From: Lysinibacillus antri
GTDB lineage: Bacteria > Bacillota > Bacilli > Bacillales_A > Planococcaceae
Reading direction: 5' to 3'
Assembly (NCBI RefSeq): GCF_003977595.1
Contig: NZ_RYYR01000004.1
Span: 124,001 to 188,000 of the forward strand
DNA: 64,000 nt
Part shown: in pieces, positions 44,361 through 52,756 of the stretch
How the letters are laid out: each line of letters begins with the position of its first letter
Numbering within the stretch: the stretch's first letter is position 1
Program-made: the position numbers and the translations under genes
Notes under the pieces: model-generated
Told to the model about the DNA's origin: nothing
The model's database searches: none
Seen by the model: only the letters and a program-made list of their open reading frames with translations

Positions 44361-44645
44361 TTGTGCTATTTTAGGTAGCATATAGATAAATTTGGCATTT
44401 CCTAAAGTTTTTGAAGATACTTATTCACACTGGCGCAAGTAAAGGCTTGCAAGGACGTAAAAGAGGTAGGGTTTGCGTTGCTTAAGTTAGAAAGTGTTTA
44501 GTGAAATTTTACCGCGGTTGGTATTAATGCATCGTTGCATTTCTTATAAAAATTCCCCTGATGATAGGGTTGAGACTTAATTTATTTATACGCATACCTA
44601 TTAAATACTAAAGGGGTGTCCGATTCATTTCGGGCGCCCCTTGTC
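44361..44645 (+). ncRNA. Unidentified structured RNA, about 285 nt
   Basis: No reading frame of interest. It contains hairpins GCAAG-TAAAGG-CTTGC (about 44434-44449), ATGCA-TCGT-TGCAT and CCCT-GATGAT-AGGG, and ends in a strong terminator AAGGGG...CCCCTT (44612-44643). The next plus-strand gene starts 274 bases beyond that terminator, past an opposite-strand gene, so it looks like a free-standing RNA rather than a leader. I could not match it to 6S, tmRNA, SRP, RNase P, T-box or a riboswitch. Confidence 0.5.
44612..44643 (+). terminator. Terminator of the candidate RNA
   Basis: AAGGGGTGTCCG pairs with CGGGCGCCCCTT around an ATTCATTT loop, followed by a short T-containing tail. Confidence 0.75.
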
Positions 44646-44660
44646 TAATTATTTGGAGAA

Positions 44661-44690
44661 AATAAAAAAGCTACCTAATAGATAGCTTTA
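44661..44690 (-). terminator. Terminator of the 24-residue peptide gene
   Basis: AAAGCTA and TAGCTTT arms around a 9-base loop, with an A-run on the plus strand that reads as a T-run on the minus strand. Confidence 0.75.
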
Positions 44691-44697
44691 TTGCATA

Positions 44698-44772
44698 TTA
44701 GTCCGTGAAACACATAGATGTTAAATAACCTAATAATAATAATAAACCAAAACCAATACTAACTGTTCCCAT
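44698..44772 (-). CDS. 24-residue hydrophobic membrane peptide
   Basis: MGTVSIGFGLLLLLGYLTSM then CFTD: a single membrane helix with a Cys near the C-terminus. GGGAGGT at 44781-44787 is well placed before ATG 44772, and a terminator follows the stop by eight bases. Size and layout fit small membrane regulators or oxidase accessory peptides, but no family is recognised. Confidence 0.65.
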   Translation of the reverse strand: MGTVSIGFGLLLLLGYLTSMCFTD

Positions 44773-44918
44773 TAAAATTTACCTCCCTGTGAAAAAACAC
44801 GCTATTATTTACAATATTATTGTACAATGAATTAGAAAAAGATGAAACCTTTTAATTATTAAAACGTACCTATTAATAGAAGGTTTTAACAAAATTGTAC
44901 GAGATTGAAGGTGATTCC

Positions 44919-45515
44919 ATGAAAAAATGGTGGCAAAAAACCCTAGTCATTGCAGTCGCATTATTAACATTGGGCTTAATTACACCCAATCATGAAATTT
45001 GGGATGTATTAGACAATGGACAACCCTCCAATAACACACAAGATCGCATTACGACAGATTCCAGTGAACAACTCACAGTAGTCGAACCGGAATCACTTGA
45101 AGAGGATCTTCCAAAGCAAAGCGTTGAATCTTTATTGTTTGCTGCAAAAGAACAATCATACATAAAATTCGGTTCAAGAATTGCGCCTGTGATCGGCAAT
45201 GAATTTGAAGAGAAAATTTTTCCAAAGCTAGAAGAAGCAATTGAAATGACTTTAACGCGATTAGACGATGAATCCATTAAATATGTAACAATTTCCAATC
45301 AACCAAGTGGACAATATGGTGAAAAAATTTTTAACATTTCAGATGGTCAAACAGGGAAAGATTTAATTCGTTTTCATGTACGAACAGAAAAACGCCCATT
45401 AGAAGGCTATTATTACAATTTCCACTATCATACAGTAGAAGACCAATTTGCAACGCATTATACATTAGGCGACATCTATTGGTCCAAAAACACACCACCA
45501 AAATGGTTATCCTAA
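44919..45515 (+). CDS. ypjP: YpjP-family protein
   Basis: 198 residues. An N-terminal signal or anchor (KKWWQKTLVIAVALLTLGL) leads to a soluble domain containing FAAKEQSYIKFGSRIAPVIG and YYYNFHYHTVEDQFATHYTLG-type blocks, as in B. subtilis YpjP. Function unknown. In B. subtilis it is next to thyB and dfrA; here thyA begins 5.9 kb later. Start ATG 44919 after GAAGGTG. Confidence 0.83.
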   Translation: MKKWWQKTLVIAVALLTLGLITPNHEIWDVLDNGQPSNNTQDRITTDSSEQLTVVEPESLEEDLPKQSVESLLFAAKEQSYIKFGSRIAPVIGNEFEEKIFPKLEEAIEMTLTRLDDESIKYVTISNQPSGQYGEKIFNISDGQTGKDLIRFHVRTEKRPLEGYYYNFHYHTVEDQFATHYTLGDIYWSKNTPPKWLS

Positions 45516-45552
45516 ATGAAGCTGAGCACCCGTATAAAAAGCGGGTGTTTTT
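45507..45552 (+). repeat. ypjP terminator, left copy of a 46-base direct repeat
   Basis: It covers the last codons of ypjP and the hairpin CACCCG-TATAAAAAG-CGGGTG with T5. The same 46 bases occur at 48720-48765 with three changes. The copies bracket a 3.2-kb accessory block. Confidence 0.85.
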
Positions 45553-45612
45553 CTTTTGGAAATTAAAGTAAGATTTTTATTTTGTTATAATATTTAGTAA
45601 GAGGTGGATATT

Positions 45613-46095
45613 ATGACAAAGCAATTTGAAGGCTTACTTATTACTGAAAATAGATTAATTGATGCAATTGAGGTGTTTTTTAAAAAGCGCGGTTTTATCC
45701 TTAATAAAAAGGCAAAAAATAACGAGCGAGGAATTGATTTAGAGCTTTTTAAAGATGGTACTACTCTATATATTGAGGCTAAAGGGTCTGTTAAAAATAA
45801 ATATGATACTGATCATAACATAAACGCTATGCCCAGGACCTCTGTCAGAGATAATGTTAGAAAGCAAATCAATAAATTAATGGAGCGAGAGGAAGATGGA
45901 AATTATATAGATAATGCTTATTATATAGCTGCTTGGCCCGAAACTCCAATATATAGAGAACAAGTAAATAAAAAAGCTAAGGCATTATCCAGGTTAGGAT
46001 ATCTTCATTTATGGGTTCAAAAAGATTTATCTGTTAAAATTGAGGGTCCTGATAGCGAAAAAGAAAAATTAATCAATTTATGCTCAGAACAGTAG
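45613..46095 (+). CDS. PD-(D/E)XK nuclease-like protein
   Basis: 160 residues. RGIDLELFKDGTTLYIEAKG gives Asp42 and Glu55-Ala-Lys57, the PD-(D/E)XK signature, with an N-terminal helix (TENRLIDAIEVFFKKRGF) as in restriction-endonuclease-like folds. There is no specificity or methylase partner, so it may be an orphan or part of a defence remnant. Start ATG 45613 after GAGGTGG. Confidence 0.72.
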   Translation: MTKQFEGLLITENRLIDAIEVFFKKRGFILNKKAKNNERGIDLELFKDGTTLYIEAKGSVKNKYDTDHNINAMPRTSVRDNVRKQINKLMEREEDGNYIDNAYYIAAWPETPIYREQVNKKAKALSRLGYLHLWVQKDLSVKIEGPDSEKEKLINLCSEQ

Positions 46096-46180
46096 TGTAT
46101 GATCTGAATATGTAACTTAATTTCCCTAAAAATTTACACTAATTAGCTTTTAATATTTATAGAAAAATCTTATCAAAGGT

Positions 46181-46224
46181 AGTTCCTTCCTTTTGTCGAA
46201 ACTAATCGGTAGAAGGGAGGAACT
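46181..46224. other. Perfect-type hairpin in the accessory block
   Basis: AGTTCCTTCCTT pairs with AAGGGAGGAACT (one G-U pair) around a 20-base loop. There is no T-run, so it is not a plain terminator. Origin unknown. Confidence 0.5.
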
Positions 46225-46337
46225 GGAAAGGGAATTTTATGGTCAGTCAATGGGAAAGTTCATGATAAATGCAGAGTTATCCGTGAAAGTTATTGTAATC
46301 CAATTATCTTCCCAGTAACTGTGAAGAACGGTGTTTT

Positions 46338-47027
46338 TTAAGCTTGTTGAATAAATAATTGGCCGTCTGATTGAATTTCTGCATATAGGACATTTTGAAT
46401 AGAAAATAATCCGGCTTTTTCCAATTGTTTATCTAACCATTCTCTACTTAAACCTAGTTCTACTAAATTATTTTCAATTATTTTCCCGTCGACAATTATT
46501 TCTGTAGGAATATAGGTAGGAAGGATGATTTCTATTTTTAGATCTCGTTTCTGCGGATTTTGGTATTCAGGTTTTTTCAAAATACTAAGTGTTCCATTAG
46601 GTTCTAATATTGCGTAGTCTACTTCAGTAATTGAAAAAACGTCTTTTTGTCGAATCATCATAGTTAAATCATCAATGTTTAATCTCGTTTTTGATAAGGC
46701 TCCTTTATCTATTACCCCTTTTTTAACTAAAATTGTAGGTTGACCATCGAGAATTACTCTCGCTCTACCTGATTTTAGACCGATGTATGCGATGATCATA
46801 GTTAGTAAACACCAAATGACAAGTGATGAGAGTTCCTTCAAATAATCCTTTGAACTTAACATAATCATATTTGCAGCAAGAGAACCAATCGTAATGCCAG
46901 TTATATAGTTGAAAAAGGTTAAGTGACTTAGTTGCTTCTTACCCAAAAACCTCGTGAGTATTAATAATACGAAAAATGTTACGATGGTTTCCATTATGAG
47001 TTGGAGATAGGTTATATTCTCATTCAT
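46338..47027 (-). CDS. DUF421 (YetF/YrbG-type) membrane protein
   Basis: 229 residues with three N-terminal membrane segments (about 8-26, 36-55, 62-80), GKKQLSHLTFFNYITGITIGS, and a cytoplasmic domain with GQPTILVKKGVI and DDLTMMIRQKDVFSITEVDYAILEPNG-type blocks, shown in part. This family is common in spore formers. Start ATG 47027 on the minus strand after GAGGTG. Confidence 0.87.
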   Translation of the reverse strand: MNENITYLQLIMETIVTFFVLLILTRFLGKKQLSHLTFFNYITGITIGSLAANMIMLSSKDYLKELSSLVIWCLLTMIIAYIGLKSGRARVILDGQPTILVKKGVIDKGALSKTRLNIDDLTMMIRQKDVFSITEVDYAILEPNGTLSILKKPEYQNPQKRDLKIEIILPTYIPTEIIVDGKIIENNLVELGLSREWLDKQLEKAGLFSIQNVLYAEIQSDGQLFIQQA

Positions 47028-47104
47028 TATTTTCACCTCTTTAGTTATTTTTACCAATTCCCTAAAATTGATACCTTAAATAGGTTCATCACCAAAAGTC
47101 GGGG

Positions 47105-47359
47105 ATGACAAAAAAATTAAAGGACAAAGACTTAAGGGCAACCGATTTCAGGGGAGCATATTTAATTGCTGCCGATATGCGAAATACAGATTTAAGAGCG
47201 GTGAATTTTATTGGTGCTGATTTGCGGGATACTGATTTTAGTGGGGCTAATCTCTCTACAAGTATGTATTTGACACAAATGCAAATTAATTCAGCTAAAG
47301 GTGATGTAAAGACATTATTACCTTCGCATATACAACGCCCTTCCCATTGGATTAACTAA
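47105..47359 (+). pseudogene. Pentapeptide-repeat protein, probably N-terminally truncated
   Basis: 84 residues. It has about seven A(D/N)LxX-type repeats (DLRATDFRGAYLIAADM, NTDLRAVNFIGADLRDTDF, SGANL) and the tail MQINSAKGDVKTLLPSHIQRP seen at the end of longer pentapeptide proteins. A stop at 47081 closes the frame upstream and the ribosome site is weak, so the first part of the gene is likely lost. Confidence 0.6.
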
Positions 47360-47542
47360 TTTCGTTCCTATTTATACATTGAAGAAGATTTTCTCAGTTT
47401 AATTGATACAGAATTACTTATTTCATTATAGGCCTATTTAGTGAAAGAACTGACTTTAAAGGGAATTGGATATTTATGTTAAAATAGATAATGGTTATTT
47501 TAGCAATTATAGTTAGATAGCAACTAGAAGGAGTGAGGGGAA

Positions 47543-48700
47543 ATGGGGTTTAAAGGAAGAATCGCTATTGTTGGTGGAGGTATCGGAGGTTTATGTACGG
47601 CTATTGCTCTGCAAAATGCAGGGATAGAGACCACCGTTTTTGAAAGTTCATCAGAAATTAAATCCGTGGGAGCGGGTTTAGGTATAGGCAACAACGCTAT
47701 AAAAGCATTAGCAAAACTGGGCTTAGATCAACATGTAATTGATGCCGGACGAATACTTGAGGCAATGATTATTTATGATGAAAATGGAAAACAGATAAAT
47801 AAAATGGATACGAAGTTTATCAGTGAACGATTTGGTACAGATAATGTGACCATCCATAGAGCTGCATTGCATGGAATTCTGCATAGAAACCTTAAGGAAA
47901 ATACCATCTCATGCGGGAAAAAATGCGTGGATTTCTTTCAAGACGAAAATGTAGTCAGGTTAACGTTTGAGGACGGTACAGAAGCAACAGCAGATTATGT
48001 TATCGCAGCAGATGGAATTCATTCTATATTCCGCAAAAAGCTTATCCCTAATTCATATCCCCGTTATGCCGGTTATACGTGTTGGAGGGGGGTTACCGAT
48101 GTAAATCAAAGTAAACTTTATCAGAACGTAGCTTCAGAAACGTGGGGGCCAAATGGGCGGTTTGGTATTGTTCCACTAGCCGGAGAAAAAGTATATTGGT
48201 TTGCTTGTGTAAATGCTCCATATAATGATCCAGAAACTGACAAATTCAGAAAAAATGAAATCTTTACTTTGTTTAAAGATTATCATTCCCCTATCCCTGA
48301 GCTAATCAAAATAACGAAAGATGAAGCCATTATTCATAACGACATTATCGATATTGCGCCCATTAAGCAATTTACGTTCGGAAGAGTCCTTCTAATTGGG
48401 GATGCTGCACACGCTACGACGCCTAATATGGGGCAAGGAGCTGGTCAGGCAATAGAAGATGCCATTATTCTAGCAGCATGCATGAATAAATTTGCTAGTA
48501 TTGAAGATGCATTTAAGCATTTTGAAAAATTGAGGGTAAAGAGGACAGCTAAAATAATAAAAATGTCCCGACGGATTGGGCAGGTAGCGCAGTCAAGAAA
48601 TCGGATCATTATAAAAATAAGAGATTATTTGTTAAGACGTGAATCTTCGGCAAGCCAGTTAAAAAGACTGAAATTTCTTTACGACATTAAACTTGATTAA
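47543..48700 (+). CDS. FAD-dependent monooxygenase (aromatic/urate hydroxylase type)
   Basis: 385 residues, group A flavoprotein hydroxylase. IAIVGGGIGGLCTAIALQNAG binds FAD, YVIAADGIHS is the DG motif and LLIGDAAHATTPNMGQGAGQA is the GD motif. Closest in feel to HpxO-type urate hydroxylases and salicylate-like hydroxylases; the substrate is not determined. The start is ATG 47543 with GGAG and GGGG upstream. It is the last gene before the right repeat copy. Confidence 0.86.
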   Translation: MGFKGRIAIVGGGIGGLCTAIALQNAGIETTVFESSSEIKSVGAGLGIGNNAIKALAKLGLDQHVIDAGRILEAMIIYDENGKQINKMDTKFISERFGTDNVTIHRAALHGILHRNLKENTISCGKKCVDFFQDENVVRLTFEDGTEATADYVIAADGIHSIFRKKLIPNSYPRYAGYTCWRGVTDVNQSKLYQNVASETWGPNGRFGIVPLAGEKVYWFACVNAPYNDPETDKFRKNEIFTLFKDYHSPIPELIKITKDEAIIHNDIIDIAPIKQFTFGRVLLIGDAAHATTPNMGQGAGQAIEDAIILAACMNKFASIEDAFKHFEKLRVKRTAKIIKMSRRIGQVAQSRNRIIIKIRDYLLRRESSASQLKRLKFLYDIKLD

Positions 48701-48719
48701 AAACAAAACGTCTAAATGC

Positions 48720-48765
48720 TTATTCTAAATGAAGCTGAACACTCGTATAAAAAGCGGGTGTTTTT
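48720..48765 (+). repeat. Right copy of the ypjP-terminator repeat
   Basis: 46 bases, 43 identical to 45507-45552, including the hairpin ending AAGCGGGTG and T-run. It retains the TCCTAAATG-like bases that in the left copy encode the ypjP end (here TTCTAAATG), although no ypjP reading frame leads into it. Confidence 0.85.
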
Positions 48766-48923
48766 TTGAAATATTGAAGGTATCTTTTTGGAAGTTAGGC
48801 CATTATATACTATATTGTCCGATTTATATTTTGTATTTATTAGAAAATTGATTTAATTATCAAAATTATGTTAATGACAGCAACTCCCTTTAACAATTAA
48901 TATAGTCTAATAGGGGGAATTTA

Positions 48924-49109
48924 ATGGGGTACGGTTTATGGAATGTAAGGAGTGTATTTACTGTAGTTGAATACCGGAGACCATGTGAATGTGGTAATGG
49001 TAACGTACTTTTAAAGGTCGATGTTGACGTCGAAGCTACTGAAGAACATCCATTGGGAAGAATATTAGGACGTTATGTTGAAAAAAATTGCCCAAATAAA
49101 TGTGAATAA
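48924..49109 (+). CDS. Small Cys-containing protein
   Basis: 61 residues with CECGNGNV and a C-terminal CPNKCE, four Cys that could hold a metal. Family not recognised. Start ATG 48924 after AGGGGGA. A G-U-rich hairpin with T-run (about 49121-49147) follows. Confidence 0.65.
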   Translation: MGYGLWNVRSVFTVVEYRRPCECGNGNVLLKVDVDVEATEEHPLGRILGRYVEKNCPNKCE

Positions 49110-49467
49110 CCTTCTTATCTAGGTTGCGCTCTTTTGAGTGTGGCTTTTTTATTTTCAAGGAAACATGCAAATATTAAGATTAATTTTGTATTGGATTATG
49201 TAGTATGTATTAACTCTACATTTGTCCAAATTAAATTGTCTGAATGGAAAATAATATTATTAACGTAATTAGTATGTACAGAGTTTTTTTGTGTATGAAA
49301 AGAAATTAGTTAGACAAAATATAAATAATAAAAACCCGTAATTCATTGAACATATCTGATCAATTGTGCGTAAATTAAAAATAATAAGAAAAATTTTTCG
49401 CATATAGGTGAAAAATTTCTCATAAAAATGTAAAATAGGAATAGAAAACATTTTAAGGAGGATGCTG
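49110..49467. other. 358-base AT-rich gap
   Basis: Apart from a weak terminator at 49121-49147 and a ribosome site at 49455 for the next gene, I see nothing nameable. Confidence 0.4.
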
Positions 49468-49659
49468 ATGATAACCGGTCAGTTAGAGCGAGCGTTTCAA
49501 TTAGCAGAGAAACATAAACTCGACGTAAGCACAATTTTGGAATTAAACAAAATTATTATGAAGGAGGTCAACTCCTCACCAAAAGTTGAAGAAAAAATTC
49601 TTCACCAAATTATTCAAATTATTGAAAACAACAAGCAGTTCTTAAAGGAGGCAACATAA
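49468..49659 (+). CDS. Small helical protein
   Basis: 63 residues, amphipathic helices (GQLERAFQLAEKHKLDVSTI; EEKILHQIIQIIENNKQFL). Family not recognised. AAGGAGG at 49455-49461 fits ATG 49468; ATG 49462 is too close. A tiny acidic frame follows three bases after its stop. Confidence 0.68.
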   Translation: MITGQLERAFQLAEKHKLDVSTILELNKIIMKEVNSSPKVEEKILHQIIQIIENNKQFLKEAT

Positions 49660-49662
49660 CAA

Positions 49663-49710
49663 TTGGATAAACAAATTGAATTGTATGATGATTTAGATTC
49701 ATTTGACTAA
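49663..49710 (+). CDS. Possible 15-residue acidic peptide
   Basis: TTG-started frame MDKQIELYDDLDSFD, preceded by AAAGGAGG at 12 bases, a long spacing. It ends at the base where a strong terminator begins, so it shares the transcript of the 63-residue gene. Coding is uncertain. Confidence 0.35.
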   Translation: MDKQIELYDDLDSFD

Positions 49711-49752
49711 AGGCGCTGCTCAAGAGCATTAAATTCGAGCAGCGCCTTTTGA
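49709..49752 (+). terminator. Strong intrinsic terminator
   Basis: AAAGGCGCTGCTC pairs perfectly with GAGCAGCGCCTTT around a 15-base loop, then T-run. Confidence 0.92.
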
Positions 49753-50175
49753 ATTGTATACATATTTCTTCGTTACTATCCCAATTCCAATCTACGACAT
49801 ATCCAAAAATAAGAGCATCACTTAAATTCTGCAGTTATTTTTAGTCAAGTCCTACGTCAGTTACTCCGTTTTCTCAAAATTGGTTGATCCATTCTGGTTT
49901 GGTCTCTAGTGCACTAAATAATCATTTGGTGGCTTTTTTAATTTTATGCAAATTTTATTGCGTTCGAAAGTGTTTAATGAGACTAAGGTCCTTGTTAGTG
50001 GAATGGATTTCTGTTCTAAATTTCATACTTTTAGCATAAGTTAAATTAATCATTACAAGAGCATATTTAATGAAAAAAATCCTATATTATGGTATTTTTG
50101 TTTTGTGAAATTAGACTTATTACAATCTACGTTCTTTCATAAAAGATGAAGTAGTAGAAAGGCGGGGTGTTCGAT
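49753..50175. other. 423-base gap before the first GGDEF gene
   Basis: AT-rich with stops in all frames. I see no RNA motif; in particular no cyclic-di-GMP aptamer, although a diguanylate cyclase follows. Confidence 0.4.
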
Positions 50176-51381
50176 ATGATCCGTGAAATGGATAATGAGC
50201 AGACATTAATGAAGACGGAAGTGTTAAAGCAAAACCTTCAAAAAATAAGTTTTCTAAACAAAGTTTTTACTATTGTCATAGTATCTTTGTTTATTTTAAC
50301 GAATGTACTGTCGAACATACCAATATTAAATCTAGATAATCTACTATCTTTTACTCTAATGCATTTTGTTGTTTTTATCCTTTTCAATTTAATCATCTAT
50401 TATTTGATTGATATTCGAAAATTGCATGTAAAAGATGAAAATATCAACAAAATGGAATTTTTCGTAAGTGTATACGTCACGCTATTTATTACAATTGGTG
50501 CACTCGTTTCCACTCGCGAACTAGATATATATAATCCTTTATTGATTTACACTTTAATTTTATTATCCTGTAGTTCCTTTCTCATTTTAACAGCAAAGCA
50601 GGTGGCGATCTCACTTGCCATTTCGAGTCCAATTTTACTTAGTGGTCTTTATATGCAACACGGAATGAATGATATATTTAAGCTGCAAATCATTTATATA
50701 TTATCTGTTATACCCATCGCTTTTTTTATTTCGCAATCCATCTATTATTCGTTTAAACGATCCATTAAATATCAAGTGGAAATGATGAAGGAAGCCCAAG
50801 TAACAAGAAATTTAACGAAAAAACTACGTGAGGCAAATCGAAAACTAGAGTTACAGGCATCTTTGGATCCATTGACAAATCTGCATAACCGAAGAGCATA
50901 TAATGAATATTTAAAGGGATTACAAATAAAAGCAAAAGAGTCTCCGTTTTACGTATCCGTTATTATGATTGATGTGGATTGCTTCAAGTTATATAACGAT
51001 ACGTATGGTCATACAGAAGGGGATAATGTGTTAGTGAAAATCGGTGAAATACTAAATGACCTTGCAGATGAGTACAATTGTTTGGCTTCACGCTGGGGTG
51101 GGGAGGAATTTTCTCTATTACTAGCAGACAAAGAAGAAGTCGTAACAAAAGAGATTTGCAATAAGGTAAAGATGCGAATTGAACAATTGAACATTCCACA
51201 TTGTCAATCAATGATAGCGGATTATGTAACAGTTAGTATAGGGGCTTGCACAACATACATTACCGAGCCTAGTGAAATTTATACATGTATTAAAAAAGCA
51301 GATGAAGCATTATATAACGTAAAGGAGAATGGTCGAAATAGTTTCGAACATTGTTATGTTGAAGGGGGTGTCTCGGTATGA
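50176..51381 (+). CDS. Diguanylate cyclase, membrane-bound
   Basis: 401 residues. Six hydrophobic segments in the first 200 residues act as a membrane sensor; a GGDEF domain follows a short coiled coil (DPLTNLHNRRAYNEYL, IMIDVDCFKLYNDTYGH). The active site reads GGEEF at residues 308-312, a functional variant. I see no RxxD inhibitory site before it. It should make cyclic di-GMP. Start ATG 50176, eight bases after GGCGGGG; GTG 50167 is possible. Confidence 0.88.
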   Translation: MIREMDNEQTLMKTEVLKQNLQKISFLNKVFTIVIVSLFILTNVLSNIPILNLDNLLSFTLMHFVVFILFNLIIYYLIDIRKLHVKDENINKMEFFVSVYVTLFITIGALVSTRELDIYNPLLIYTLILLSCSSFLILTAKQVAISLAISSPILLSGLYMQHGMNDIFKLQIIYILSVIPIAFFISQSIYYSFKRSIKYQVEMMKEAQVTRNLTKKLREANRKLELQASLDPLTNLHNRRAYNEYLKGLQIKAKESPFYVSVIMIDVDCFKLYNDTYGHTEGDNVLVKIGEILNDLADEYNCLASRWGGEEFSLLLADKEEVVTKEICNKVKMRIEQLNIPHCQSMIADYVTVSIGACTTYITEPSEIYTCIKKADEALYNVKENGRNSFEHCYVEGGVSV

Positions 51382-51449
51382 AGAGACATCCTTTTTTTGA
51401 GCTTGTATTTAAGCTATAATGATACAATTAAAGCAAGGAGTGTGAGCAA

Positions 51450-52694
51450 ATGCAACATCCAGAAACAACCTATTTAAACTTATTACAACACATATTAGAT
51501 AATGGTGTAAAAAAAGAAGATCGTACAGGAACGGGAACAATCAGCATCTTTGGTTACCAAATGCGATTTGACCTAAATAAGGGATTCCCGTTGCTTACGA
51601 CAAAACGTGTTCCATTCAAGCTAGTAGCAAGTGAACTTCTTTGGTTTATAAAAGGGGATACAAACATTCGTTACTTGTTACAAAATAGCAATCATATTTG
51701 GGACGAGTGGGCTTTTAAAAAGTGGGTAGAATCAGATGACTATCAAGGTCCAGATATGAAGGACTTTGGGTTGAGGGCTGCAAAAGATAAAGAATTTGAA
51801 CAAATTTTAAATGAGCAAATGGCTATTTTTAATGAAAAAATTCTAACAGATGATGATTTCGCTACTAAGTTTGGGGATTTAGGTCCAGTTTATGGGAAAC
51901 AATGGCGTTCATGGCCAACTGAATCAGGTGATACGATCGACCAACTGAAAAAAGTAATTGATCAAATAAAGAAAAACCCTGATTCTCGCCGATTAATTGT
52001 AACTGCCTGGAATCCTGCAGAGGTAGATGACATGGCTTTACCACCGTGCCATTCATTCTTCCAGTTTTATGTAGCGGATGGTAAATTGTCTTGTCAATTG
52101 TATCAGCGTTCAGCGTGAGCGCCTTCATGTAGTAATACATGTCGAATAACTCTTCTAAACGGGGAACCCTCACGTAGGTAATCCCGTGCTAAATTTATTC
52201 GTTGATGAATAATAAATGCCGAACGACTATCGAAAGCATAGCTAGGTGAAAAATCCTAGTGAAGAAGCGAGTAGAGTACACTTAACAGGTGGAAAAGAAG
52301 AGGGCCCTATTAGGTAAAGCTAAGGGTCGTGATATAGTCTGGTCCCCATAGAGATATGGGTCGAAACTTATAGAAAAGTTTCGTGTAAAACGTAGCGTCA
52401 GCAGACGTATTTTTAGGCGTGCCATTCAACATTGCATCTTACGCCCTACTAACGCATTTAATCGCCCATGAATGTGGGTTAGGAGTAGGGGAGTTTGTTC
52501 ATAGCTTTGGCGATACGCATATTTATTTAAATCATTTAAATCAAGTAAATGAACAGCTATCAAGAGAACCAAAGGAATTACCAAAACTTTCCATTTCAGC
52601 AGAAGGGAAATCCATCTTTGATATCGAGCTTGAAGATTTAACAATTGAAGGGTACGATCCACATCCTGCAATTAAAGCACCTGTTGCAGTATAA
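51450..52694 (+). CDS. thyA: Thymidylate synthase, gene split by a group I intron
   Basis: Makes dTMP from dUMP with methylenetetrahydrofolate. Exon 1 is 51450-52109 (220 codons) and exon 2 is 52398-52694 (98 codons and stop); joined they give 318 residues, the long Lactobacillus-type enzyme with the extra segment around 90-140. The catalytic Cys is residue 200 ([12 protein letters not shown]). The junction restores [14 protein letters not shown]. Without splicing the frame ends at 52118. In B. subtilis, dfrA follows directly; here it lies 4.8 kb away. Start ATG 51450 after AAGGAGTG. Confidence 0.93.
52110..52397 (+). ncRNA. Group I intron in thyA (td-like, no endonuclease gene)
   Basis: 288 nt. 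The 5' splice site follows U of CAGCGT (52104-52109), which pairs with GCGC at 52118-52121 to form P1; the last intron base is G52397. The core ACGGGGAACC...AATCCCGTGCTAAAT (52158-52194) and GATATAGTC (52332-52340) closely match the phage T4 td intron. The splice site differs from td, which interrupts thymidylate synthase a few codons further on. No homing endonuclease frame is present, so movement would need help in trans. Confidence 0.9.
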
Positions 52695-52707
52695 AAATGA
52701 CAATGAA

Positions 52708-52756
52708 AAGAACAGAAATTCCCCTAATGAATAGGTGAATTTCTGTTCTTGTTTTT
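52708..52756 (+). terminator. Intrinsic terminator after thyA
   Basis: AAGAACAGAAATT pairs perfectly with AATTTCTGTTCTT around a 17-base loop, followed by GTTTTT. Confidence 0.9.

Noticed and set aside
44361-44645. Cyclic-di-GMP or T-box leader
   Set aside because: ACCGCGG and GGACG/GCAAG fragments recall these classes, but the T-box AGGGTGG stretch and the GEMM core are absent, and no gene follows in the right place.
52081-52118. Thymidylate synthase inactivated by a nonsense codon
   Set aside because: The group I intron core and the exact restoration of SADVFLG on exon joining explain the stop at 52116-52118.
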